Source of the DNA: Streptomyces violaceus
GTDB lineage: Bacteria > Actinomycetota > Actinomycetes > Streptomycetales > Streptomycetaceae
Direction: 5' to 3'
Length of the DNA: 8,154 nucleotides
Assembly: GCA_000715635.1 (NCBI GenBank)
Contig: KL569140.1
Span: 19,813 to 27,966, forward strand
Positions 1 through 6,202 of the stretch are shown in pieces. How positions within the stretch are numbered: position 1 is the stretch's first letter; each line of letters begins with the position of its first letter. The notes under the pieces were generated by a model. That model was not told the DNA's origin. It did no database searches and worked only from the letters and a program-made list of their open reading frames with translations. Both the position numbers and the translations under genes were made by a program.

Positions 1-892
1 GTGAGGGCACGTCCCCGGCCAGCCGGATGCGTTCGCGCCGCTCCGTGGCGTCCGGGTCGGCCTCGGGCACGGCGGACAGCAGCGCGTGGGTGTAGGGGTG
101 CCGGGGCCGGGTGTAGAGCGACTCCCGGTCGGCGACCTCGACGATCTTGCCGAGGTACATCACGGCGACCCGTTCGGAGAAGTGCCGTACGACGGCGAGG
201 TCGTGCGCGATGAAGACGAAGGCGATGCCGAACTCCCGCTGGAGGTCCTGCAGCAGGTTGACGACCTGCGCCTGGATGGAGACGTCCAGGGCGGAGACGG
301 GCTCGTCGGCGACGATCAGCTTCGGCCGCAGGGCGAGGGCGCGGGCGATGCCGATGCGCTGACGCTGGCCTCCGGAGAACTCGTTCGGGTAGCGGTTGTA
401 GTGCTCGGGGTTGAGGCCCACGGTCTCCAGGAGCTCCTGGGCGCGCCGTTTGTGGCCCTGGGACGGGTTGATGCCGTTGAGCCGCATCGGCGTCTCGATG
501 ATGGTGCCGACGGTGTGCCGGGGGTTCAGCGACGAGTACGGGTCCTGGAAGATCATCTGGAGGTTGCGGCGGGCTTCCCGCATCCGTCCGGCGGGCCGGT
601 GGGTGATGTCCTCGCCGTCGAACAGGACGGAGCCGCCGGTGGGTTCGAGCAGCCGGGTGATCAGGCGGCCCGTGGTCGACTTGCCGCAGCCGGACTCGCC
701 GACCAGCCCCAGCGACTCGCCGGGTCCGACCGCGAAGTCGATGCCGTCGACGGCTCGTACGGCCCCGATCTGCCGCTGGAAGATGATGCCCTGCCGGAGG
801 GGGAAGTGCTTCTGCAGACCGCGCACTTCGAGGAGGTTCTCGCCGGTGGGGCGGTCGGTGGTCTGCCCGGTGAGGGGCTGGGTGGTGCTCAC
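1..892 (-). CDS. Oligopeptide/dipeptide ABC importer ATPase, DppF/OppF type (3' end beyond window)
   Basis: This is the second nucleotide-binding subunit of the importer. It should sit on the cytoplasmic face and pair with the upstream ATPase to power peptide uptake. The 297 residues visible hold every ABC motif: Walker [10 protein letters not shown] (65-73), Q-loop Gln116 in MIFQDP, signature FSGGQRQRI (172-180), Walker B LIVADEP (192-198) and H-loop His230. The oligopeptide-specific C-terminal part runs past base 1, so stop and length are unknown (relatives are roughly 330-370 residues). The GTG at 892 is chosen because AAAGGGAG lies six bases upstream. The ATG at 895-897 is followed by CCG and TGA and cannot start the gene. 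The preceding ATPase gene ends 26 bases away, so the two are surely co-transcribed. Family assignment is firm; the substrate is not known. Confidence 0.93.
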   Translation of the reverse strand, partial: MSTTQPLTGQTTDRPTGENLLEVRGLQKHFPLRQGIIFQRQIGAVRAVDGIDFAVGPGESLGLVGESGCGKSTTGRLITRLLEPTGGSVLFDGEDITHRPAGRMREARRNLQMIFQDPYSSLNPRHTVGTIIETPMRLNGINPSQGHKRRAQELLETVGLNPEHYNRYPNEFSGGQRQRIGIARALALRPKLIVADEPVSALDVSIQAQVVNLLQDLQREFGIAFVFIAHDLAVVRHFSERVAVMYLGKIVEVADRESLYTRPRHPYTHALLSAVPEADPDATERRERIRLAGDVPS

Positions 893-898
893 GGCATG

Positions 899-906
899 CT
901 CCCTTT
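899..906 (-). promoter_or_regulatory. Ribosome binding site deciding the GTG start of the DppF-type ATPase
   Basis: AAAGGGAG on the minus strand ends six bases before the GTG at 892. An out-of-frame ATG (895-897) lies between them but reaches a stop after one further codon, so the site supports the GTG. Confidence 0.7.
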
Positions 907-918
907 CGTCCGCCGCCG

Positions 919-2019
919 TCACTGCGCGGCCCGTGCGGCCGCGGCGCCCCGTTCGTCCGGGCCGGCTCCGCCGCGGATCTCCTGCTTGGCCTCGTCGGTG
1001 AGATGGCACGCGGCGAGGTGCCCCGCGCTGCCGGGGACGAGGCGCAGTTCGGGCCGTTCCACGGTGCACCGCCCCTCCGGCACCCAGCCCTTGTAGGCGC
1101 AGCGGGGGTTGAAGGAGCAGCCGTCCGGCAGGTTGATCAGGCTCGGCGGCGTGCCGGGGATGGGGTTCAGCCGCTCGCCGACGTCGCCGGTGAGGTGCGG
1201 CATCGACTGCAACAGGCCCCAGGTGTAGGGGTGCTGAGGCTGCTTGAGCACCTCACGGGACGTGCCGTACTCGATCCGGCGGCCGCCGTACATCACCAGG
1301 ATGTCGTCGGCGACGTCGGAAACCACGCCCAGGTCGTGCGTGATGATGACGACGGCGGAGCCGAACTCCTCCTGCAGGTCGCGGATCAGGTCGAGGATCT
1401 GCGCCTGGACGGTGACGTCCAGGGCGGTGGTGGGTTCGTCGGCGATGAGCAGGGCGGGATCGCAGACCAGTGACATTGCGATCATGGCGCGCTGCCGCAT
1501 GCCGCCGGAGAACTGGTGCGGATAGTCCCTGACGCGGAGCTCGGGCTGGGGGATGCCGACCCGCTTCAGCATCTCCACCGCCCGCTCCTTGGCCTCCCTC
1601 TTGGAGACCTTGTGGTGTACGCGGTAGGCCTCGGCGATCTGGGCGCCGACGGTGAAGAAGGGGTGCAGCGCGGACAGCGGGTCCTGGAAGATCATGGAGA
1701 CCGTGCGGCCGCGCAGTTCGCGCATCTCGGCCTCGGGCAGGGCGACCAGTTCCCTGCCCTCCAGCCGGATCTCTCCGGAGACCTGGGCGCGGGTGCCCTT
1801 GTGCAGTCCGAGCAGGGCCAGCGAGGTCACCGACTTGCCGGAGCCGGACTCGCCGACGATGCCGAGGGTCCTGCCCTTCTCCAGGGTGAAGGAGACGCCG
1901 TCGACGGACTTGACGATGCCGTCCTCGGTCGGGAAGTGCACCCTCAGGTCGCGTACGTCGAGGAAGGGCGCGGGCGCGGGCGAGACGTCCGCGGGCTGCG
2001 GTGAGGTCTGAACGGACAC
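919..2019 (-). CDS. Oligopeptide/dipeptide ABC importer ATPase, DppD/OppD type
   Basis: This is the first ATPase subunit of the peptide importer, 366 residues, cytoplasmic. Walker A GESGSGKS is at 56-63, Q-loop Gln112, signature [11 protein letters not shown] at 170-180, Walker B LLIADEP at 190-196 and H-loop His228. The C-terminal oligopeptide-transporter extension carries Cys301, Cys307, Cys318 and Cys338. That spacing is typical of OppD/DppD proteins, some of which are reported to bind an iron-sulfur cluster there. The reading frame stays open far upstream, but that part overlaps the permease gene in another frame and is not ABC-like. I therefore start at the GTG at 2019, which has AGGA six bases upstream. 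An Ala/Gly-rich tail follows residue 350. The permease gene stops 26 bases upstream and the DppF-type gene starts 26 bases downstream, so all belong to one operon. Confidence 0.94.
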   Translation of the reverse strand: MSVQTSPQPADVSPAPAPFLDVRDLRVHFPTEDGIVKSVDGVSFTLEKGRTLGIVGESGSGKSVTSLALLGLHKGTRAQVSGEIRLEGRELVALPEAEMRELRGRTVSMIFQDPLSALHPFFTVGAQIAEAYRVHHKVSKREAKERAVEMLKRVGIPQPELRVRDYPHQFSGGMRQRAMIAMSLVCDPALLIADEPTTALDVTVQAQILDLIRDLQEEFGSAVVIITHDLGVVSDVADDILVMYGGRRIEYGTSREVLKQPQHPYTWGLLQSMPHLTGDVGERLNPIPGTPPSLINLPDGCSFNPRCAYKGWVPEGRCTVERPELRLVPGSAGHLAACHLTDEAKQEIRGGAGPDERGAAAARAAQ

Positions 2020-2025
2020 GGGTGT

Positions 2026-2029
2026 TCCT
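2026..2029 (-). promoter_or_regulatory. Ribosome binding site deciding the GTG start of the DppD-type ATPase
   Basis: AGGA, within CTTAGGA on the minus strand, ends six bases before the GTG at 2019. It falls in the 26-base gap after the permease stop and rules out the long upstream extension of the frame. Confidence 0.6.
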
Positions 2030-2045
2030 AAGGACGAGGAAGGGG

Positions 2046-3038
2046 TCAGGCGAGGCGTACGCGCGGGTCGACGAGGCCGTACACCAGGTCGACGACGACG
2101 TTGGCGAGGACGACGAACGTCGCGGCGAAGAGCGTGGTGCCGAGGATGACCGGCAGGTCGGAGTTCTGGACGGAGTCGACAGCGAGCTTGCCGATGCCGT
2201 TGATGCCGAACACCGACTCGGTGATGACCGCGGAGCCGCCGATCAGGGAGCCGACGTCCATGCCGAAGATGGTGATGATCGGGGTGATGGCGGCCCGCAG
2301 CCCGTGCTTGAGGACGACGGTGGCGGCCGGCAGTCCCTTGGCGCGGGCGGTGCGCATGTAGTCCTCGGCGAAGACCTCCAGCATGGAGGACCGGCTGAGG
2401 CGGGTGTACATCGCGAGGTAGACGATGACCAGGGTGGTCCACGGCAGGATCAGCCCCTGGAACCAGCCGGACGGGTCCTCGGTGATCGGCGTGTAGCCGG
2501 AGGTCGGCAGGATCTGGAACTTGTCGACGAAGAGGTACAGCAGGAGCAGGCCGATGAAGTAGATCTGCACCGACACGCCGAACAGGGCCAGCCCGACCGC
2601 CGCCTTGTCGGCGGCCCTGCCCCTGCGGACCGCGGCGACGGTGCCGAGGCCGACGCCCAGGATCAGGAACGCCACCGCGGCGCCGAGACCGAGGGAGAGG
2701 TCCGCCGGGAAGTCCTGGAGCAGTGTCGTCAGGACGGGGGTGTCGGTCTGGAAGGAGACGCCGAGGCAGGGCGCGCCACAGTGGATGCGGACGCTCTGGT
2801 CGCCGAAGTCACGGCCGGCGACCAGCCCCTTGAGAAACTCCCAGTACTGCGTCAGGTAGCCCTGGTCCAGGCCCAGCGAGTGTTTGATCTCCGCGAGGCG
2901 GGAGGGGGAGCAGGTCTTTCCGCAGGCCAGGAGTGCGGGGTCGGACGGCAGGGCGAAGAAGATGAAGAAGGTGATCGTGGTGATCACCAGCATGATCACG
3001 GCCGCTGCCAGCAGGCGTCTGATGAGGTAACGAAACAT
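2046..3038 (-). CDS. Peptide ABC importer permease, DppB/OppB family
   Basis: An integral membrane subunit of 330 residues that forms half of the translocation channel. The N-terminus (MFRYLIRRLL) is typical of DppB/OppB. Hydrophobic segments fall near residues 9-30, 113-136, 149-171, 197-212, 250-272 and 302-322, giving the expected six. The cytoplasmic coupling (EAA) loop is about 225-255, with EDYMRTARAKG contacting the ATPases. The C-terminus VYGLVDPRVRL is the family hallmark. The first external loop carries two CX3C pairs (Cys39/Cys43 and Cys87/Cys91), which could form disulfides outside the membrane. The ATG at 3038 fits family N-termini, although the ribosome site is weak (AGG about 12 bases upstream). 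The gene follows the binding-protein gene after 74 bases containing a stem-loop, and precedes the DppD-type ATPase by 26 bases. Confidence 0.94.
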   Translation of the reverse strand: MFRYLIRRLLAAAVIMLVITTITFFIFFALPSDPALLACGKTCSPSRLAEIKHSLGLDQGYLTQYWEFLKGLVAGRDFGDQSVRIHCGAPCLGVSFQTDTPVLTTLLQDFPADLSLGLGAAVAFLILGVGLGTVAAVRRGRAADKAAVGLALFGVSVQIYFIGLLLLYLFVDKFQILPTSGYTPITEDPSGWFQGLILPWTTLVIVYLAMYTRLSRSSMLEVFAEDYMRTARAKGLPAATVVLKHGLRAAITPIITIFGMDVGSLIGGSAVITESVFGINGIGKLAVDSVQNSDLPVILGTTLFAATFVVLANVVVDLVYGLVDPRVRLA

Positions 3039-3068
3039 GGGGTGCCGGGACCTGACGTGAGTGGGGTG

Positions 3069-3096
3069 CCCGCCGGCGGCCGGAACCGCCGGCGGG
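3069..3096 (-). terminator. GC-rich intergenic stem-loop (attenuating terminator or mRNA stabiliser) after the binding-protein gene
   Basis: A perfect 11-base inverted repeat, CCCGCCGGCGG (3069-3079) and CCGCCGGCGGG (3086-3096), encloses a six-base loop. It begins 16 bases after the binding-protein stop and about 30 bases before the permease start. There is no U-tract, which is common in Streptomyces. Inside an operon such a structure usually protects the upstream message from 3' decay or terminates part of the transcripts, so that more binding protein than permease is made. The structure is seen; the role is inferred. Confidence 0.65.
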
Positions 3097-3112
3097 GTTC
3101 AGAGGAGAGGCG

Positions 3113-4789
3113 TCAGTGCTTGACGTAGACGTGGACCAGGCTCGGCTCGGCCAGGATCGTGTCGGGGATGACACCGCCGACCTTGGAGCCGGACATGTCG
3201 CTGAAGTTCATGTACGTCAGCGGGACCACGGCGGCGTCCTTGAGGATCTGCTGGTCCATCTGCCCGTAGGCGGCGTTGCGCTGCTTGACGTCGGTCATCG
3301 TGGCGGCCTTGTCGATCAGCGCGTTGACCTTCGGGTCGTTCAGGTACGACAGGTCCTGGTTGGCCTGCGGGTTCTTCTTGATGAGCCGGCCGTCGAAGAG
3401 GGTGGGCAGCACCGTGGAGGCGTTCGGCCAGTCGGCGATCCAGTCGCCCCAGGTCAGGTCGTACTGGTTCTTCGTGTTGTTGACGGTGCTGAAGTAGTTC
3501 GCCGCGTCGATCGGGCTGATGTTGACGTGGATGCCGATGCGCTCCAATGCCGTCTTCACGGCGTCGGCGAAGTGCTCCTGGGTGGGGGTGTTCTCCACGG
3601 CGATCGACATGGCCGGCTTCGGGTTGCCGGCCTGCTTCATCAGCGCCTTGGCCTTGGCGAGGTTGCCGGCCGGGTTGGCGCTGTAGAGGCTGAACTTCCG
3701 GTAGCCGCCGATGCCGGGGCTCAGCATGGTGGTGGCGTAGTCGCCGTACGCGGAGCCGCCGAAGGCCCCGCGGACCGTGGTCTTGTCGACGGCGTACTCG
3801 ATCGCCTGGCGGACCTTGAGGTCCTTGACGCGGGTGGTGTTGATCGCCAGGTAGTTGATACCGGGCGCGGGGATCTTGTAGTAACGGCTCTTCAGGGACG
3901 CATCGTTTGCCAGAGAAGCCAGGTCGGATCCGGCGATCGGCCACTGCTGGATCGACGTCTGGGCGGTGCCGGCGTCGGCCTTGATCTGCTGGTCGATGGC
4001 CGACTCGTCCTGGCCGAACCTGACGTCCATCTCGTCGACGTTCTGCTGCCGGATCGGGTCGGTCGCCTGGGACCAGTTCTTGTTCCGGGTGAGGACGAGT
4101 TCCTTGTTCTTGGTGTACGACTTGATCATGTACGGGCCGTCGGACCAGACATGGGTGTCGTAGGTCGAGCCGGTGTCGTGGGCCTTGGGCACGGCGGCCC
4201 AGCCGGGCATGGCGGTGGTCTCGTTGAAGTCGGCCACCGGCTGGTTCAGATGGAAGACGATGGTGTACTTGTCCGGCGTCTGGATGGAGCCGAGTTCCTT
4301 GCCCTGGTACGGGCCCTTGTAGGCGGAGCCGCCGACGAGCCACTGGCCCGCGTAGGGCGGGCCGCCGTTGATGTCGGAGGAGAAGAACCGCTCGACACCG
4401 TACTTGATGTCCGGTGCGGTGACCTCGGTGCCGTCCTGGTACTTGACGCCGTGCCGCAGGTGGAAGGTCCAGACGGTGGCGCCCTTGCTGGGCGTTCCGG
4501 TGCCGGTGGCCAGGTCGCCGACCAGTTTCGGCGTCGAGCCCGTCTCGTCCCAGCCCGTGAGGGTCCGGACTATCTCCTCGTCCATGCTCGAACCCTCGGT
4601 CGTGTAGACGCGCTGGGGGTCGAGGTGGTCGAAGTCCGCCTTGTCGAGAATGGTCAGCGTGCCGCCCTTTCCGGGGGCGCCGCTTCCCGTCGTGCTGGAG
4701 GAACCTCCGCATGCGGTGGCCCCCAGGGCGATCACCACGGCGGAGGCCGTGAGAGCGACCGTGCGCGATCTGCGCGTGCTGCGCGTCAT
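3113..4789 (-). CDS. Solute-binding lipoprotein of peptide ABC importer (SBP_bac_5 family)
   Basis: This is the extracellular substrate-binding subunit, 558 residues, which captures the ligand and delivers it to the permeases. The N-terminus is a lipoprotein leader: Arg-rich start, hydrophobic stretch to about residue 24, then ATAC with the lipidated Cys27, the only cysteine. A flexible Gly/Ser linker runs to about residue 42. The family core follows: GGTLTI (42-47), HLDPQ (55-59), and LRHGVKYQDGTEVTAPDIKY (111-130), which matches the conserved cluster C signature. Length is normal for the family. Proteins of this type bind di- or oligopeptides, nickel, sugars or other ligands, and the sequence does not decide between them. 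The start at 4789 has an excellent ribosome site, AAGAAGGAG, eight bases upstream. The gene is second in the operon, 76 bases after the DppC-type permease gene. Confidence 0.95.
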   Translation of the reverse strand: MTRSTRRSRTVALTASAVVIALGATACGGSSSTTGSGAPGKGGTLTILDKADFDHLDPQRVYTTEGSSMDEEIVRTLTGWDETGSTPKLVGDLATGTGTPSKGATVWTFHLRHGVKYQDGTEVTAPDIKYGVERFFSSDINGGPPYAGQWLVGGSAYKGPYQGKELGSIQTPDKYTIVFHLNQPVADFNETTAMPGWAAVPKAHDTGSTYDTHVWSDGPYMIKSYTKNKELVLTRNKNWSQATDPIRQQNVDEMDVRFGQDESAIDQQIKADAGTAQTSIQQWPIAGSDLASLANDASLKSRYYKIPAPGINYLAINTTRVKDLKVRQAIEYAVDKTTVRGAFGGSAYGDYATTMLSPGIGGYRKFSLYSANPAGNLAKAKALMKQAGNPKPAMSIAVENTPTQEHFADAVKTALERIGIHVNISPIDAANYFSTVNNTKNQYDLTWGDWIADWPNASTVLPTLFDGRLIKKNPQANQDLSYLNDPKVNALIDKAATMTDVKQRNAAYGQMDQQILKDAAVVPLTYMNFSDMSGSKVGGVIPDTILAEPSLVHVYVKH

Positions 4790-4797
4790 TGAGGAAA

Positions 4798-4806
4798 CTC
4801 CTTCTT
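4798..4806 (-). promoter_or_regulatory. Strong ribosome binding site of the solute-binding lipoprotein gene
   Basis: AAGAAGGAG on the minus strand lies eight bases before the ATG at 4789. It is the best Shine-Dalgarno match in the operon, in keeping with the need for more binding protein than membrane subunits. Confidence 0.75.
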
Positions 4807-4865
4807 GCTACGGGCGCGGCGGCCGTTCGTGGGACCGCCGGGCCGATACTCGGGGGGTGGCTCGG

Positions 4866-5897
4866 TCAGCCGCGCCGGGCGCGGGGATCCAGGGCGTCCC
4901 GGACGCCGTCCCCGAGGAGGTTGAGCGCCAGGACCAGGAGGAAGAGCAGGACGCCGGGCACGAAGAGGTACATCGGGTCCTGGAGGAAGAACTGGGAGGC
5001 GTCCGAGAGCAGGGCTCCCCAGTCGGGGTTGGGCGGGATGACGCCGACGCCCAGGTACGACAGGGCCGCCTCGGTGGTGATGTTCTGCGGGACGGCCAGC
5101 GCGAAGGAGATCAGGATCGGCGCCCACAGGTTGGGCAGCAGTTGCCGGAAGAGGATGTGCCGTCGGCCGGCGCTCATCAGCCGCGCGGCGTCGACGAACT
5201 CCCGTTCGCGCAGGGACAGTACCTGTCCGCGCACCAGGCGGGCGGTGTAGGCCCAGGCGAAGACGGCGATGTTGAGGACCAGGACGAGGAGGCGGAGGTT
5301 CTCGTCGGTGCCGCCGTGGGTGTTGGTCTGCAGCGCGTTCTGGATCACCGGGGTGAGCGCGATGATGAAGAGCAGCTGCGGGAACGCCAGCATCACGTCC
5401 ATGACCCGGGACAGCAGGGAGTCGACCCAGCCGCCGAAGTAGCCGGCCGCGAGCCCCGCGACGACACCGACCACGGTGGACAGGACGGCCGAGGCGAAGC
5501 CCACGTACAGGGAGGTGCGCAGGCCGTAGACGATGCGGGCGAACAGGTCGTAGCCCGTCCCCGGTTCGACGCCGAGCAGGTGCTGGGCGCTGATGCCGCC
5601 CAGCGATCCGTAGGGGAAGTTGCCCGTGTCCGGGTTGATCGCCTTGTTGTCGGGGGTGATCGGTCCCCAGCTGGTCAGCGCGGTGAGGACCGGCGCGAGC
5701 AGCGCGATCACGATGAACAGGACGGTCGCCACCAGGGCGGCCGTGGTGACCTTGTCCCGCCTGATTCGCCGCCAGGCCATCTGGGCCGGTGAGCGGCCGG
5801 CGACGACCGGGCCGCCGGGTCTGCTGTCCTGCGTCGACGGCTCGGTCAGCAGCGCGGTGCCGCCGCCGGCGTCGACCGGCTGGTGTTGCGTCGTCAT
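4866..5897 (-). CDS. Peptide ABC importer permease, DppC/OppC family
   Basis: The second channel-forming permease subunit and first gene of the operon, 343 residues. A hydrophilic cytoplasmic N-terminus (1-50, ending in WRRIRRDK) is followed by a first membrane segment near 52-73. The family motif HLLGVEPGTGYDLFARIVYG (106-125) comes next. Further membrane segments lie near 128-152, 165-185, 203-220, 259-275 and 309-328. The ATPase-contacting EAA loop spans about 233-256 (EFVDAARLMSAG). The C-terminus LGDGVRDALDPR is diagnostic. I prefer the ATG at 5897: it leaves a normal-length N-terminus, and a possible promoter lies just upstream. The frame stays open to an ATG at 5969 or a TTG at 5984, adding 24 or 29 unremarkable residues. 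Upstream of 5897 only a GGGA ten bases away serves as ribosome site. The lipoprotein gene starts 76 bases after the stop. Confidence 0.92.
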   Translation of the reverse strand: MTTQHQPVDAGGGTALLTEPSTQDSRPGGPVVAGRSPAQMAWRRIRRDKVTTAALVATVLFIVIALLAPVLTALTSWGPITPDNKAINPDTGNFPYGSLGGISAQHLLGVEPGTGYDLFARIVYGLRTSLYVGFASAVLSTVVGVVAGLAAGYFGGWVDSLLSRVMDVMLAFPQLLFIIALTPVIQNALQTNTHGGTDENLRLLVLVLNIAVFAWAYTARLVRGQVLSLREREFVDAARLMSAGRRHILFRQLLPNLWAPILISFALAVPQNITTEAALSYLGVGVIPPNPDWGALLSDASQFFLQDPMYLFVPGVLLFLLVLALNLLGDGVRDALDPRARRG

Positions 5898-5966
5898 CGT
5901 ACGGACATCCCGGATCTGCCCCTGGGGCAAGGAAATTGAGTGGCGGTCGTGAGCGCCGCCGTGAGA

Positions 5967-5986
5967 CATTGCGGACTTTCGCAATG
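5967..5986. promoter_or_regulatory. Perfect inverted repeat overlapping the putative -10: possible operator
   Basis: CATTGCG (5967-5973) and CGCAATG (5980-5986) are exact reverse complements with a six-base spacer. The 20-base element covers the putative -10 and start point of the operon promoter, the expected place for a repressor site. It could instead act as a hairpin if transcription begins further upstream. The symmetry is seen; repressor binding is inferred. Confidence 0.45.
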
Positions 5987-6004
5987 CCGTGCGAGGCCGG
6001 TCAA
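5975..6004 (-). promoter_or_regulatory. Possible vegetative (HrdB-type) promoter of the transporter operon
   Basis: On the minus strand TTGACC (6004-5999) is separated by 18 bases from GAAAGT (5980-5975), close to the TTGACN-N18-TANNNT pattern. The -35 is good. The -10 matches A at position 2 and T at position 6 but lacks the first T. Transcription would begin near 5968, about 70 bases before the preferred ATG at 5897, and would exclude the longer start choices. It is a pattern match only. Confidence 0.4.
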
Positions 6005-6087
6005 GCCGCGCAGGGGCCAGAAAAGGGATTGTTTGCGGTCATGGAAGAGTGTTGACGAGAGCGGGGAATGTGATTAGCCCCCGCGTG

Positions 6088-6108
6088 AAGGAATGAGGGA
6101 GATTCCTT
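6088..6108. repeat. Inverted repeat AAGGAAT-N7-ATTCCTT
   Basis: Two perfect seven-base arms, AAGGAAT (6088-6094) and ATTCCTT (6102-6108), flank GAGGGAG. It lies directly beside the near-palindrome at 6110-6128. It could be a second regulator site or a weak hairpin; nothing decides which. Confidence 0.35.
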
Positions 6109-6109
6109 G

Positions 6110-6128
6110 GGCAGTGCTTAGCATTGCC
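6110..6128. promoter_or_regulatory. 19-base near-palindrome, possible upstream operator
   Basis: GGCAGTGCT (6110-6118) and AGCATTGCC (6120-6128) are reverse complements at eight of nine positions around a central T. Size and symmetry suit a dimeric helix-turn-helix regulator. The right half-site contains CATTGC, also present in both arms of the inverted repeat at 5967-5986. That hints at one regulator binding both places. Confidence 0.4.
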
Positions 6129-6202
6129 TCCGGGTGCGTTTCCTTTTGCTTTTCCCTCGGAATCCCCCGCGCCGGGTAAAGGGCACGACCATGGACCCCG
6201 GC

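Larger units (their letters stand above)
5898..6202. other. Intergenic regulatory region before the transporter operon; no gene
   Basis: These 305 bases contain no credible gene on either strand and are less GC-rich than their surroundings, especially 6130-6180, which has pyrimidine runs such as TTTCCTTTTGCTTTTCC. Besides the elements listed separately they hold two others. A 6+6 inverted repeat, GCGGGG (6061-6066) and CCCCGC (6079-6084), has a 12-base loop and could be a weak terminator for the TmrB-Nudix gene, which stops at 6203. The odd palindrome TGCCCCTGGGGCA (5917-5929) would fold as a small hairpin in the leader RNA 20 bases before the permease start. The density of inverted repeats suggests controlled transcription of the importer. 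No riboswitch fold is recognised. Confidence 0.6.

Noticed and set aside
86..1096. Long plus-strand open frames opposite the two ATPase genes (also 2001-3128 and 4641-5792)
   Set aside because: All are shadows of high-GC third positions; the minus strand encodes clear ABC motifs and permease segments over the same bases.
2020..2442. Upstream in-frame extension of the DppD-type ATPase gene
   Set aside because: It overlaps the DppB-type permease in another frame, is Arg/Pro/His-rich and ends at a good GTG start with a ribosome site.
3099..4712. A 537-codon minus-strand frame overlapping the lipoprotein gene
   Set aside because: It is a shifted frame rich in Arg, Pro and His, typical of out-of-frame Streptomyces sequence, and has no domain.
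3116..4792. A 558-codon open frame on the plus strand, opposite the lipoprotein gene and equal to it in length
   Set aside because: Its translation is low-complexity (Val, Gly, Asp, Arg-rich) without a recognisable domain. It mirrors the codon bias of the real gene, which has a leader, a family signature and a ribosome site.
4817..4840. Inverted repeat CGGCGG/CCGCCG in the gap before the lipoprotein gene
   Set aside because: Only six pairs with a 12-base loop in GC-rich sequence; expected by chance.
6052..6080. TTGACG on the plus strand as a rightward promoter
   Set aside because: No convincing -10 follows at 17-18 bases and there is no plus-strand gene to serve.
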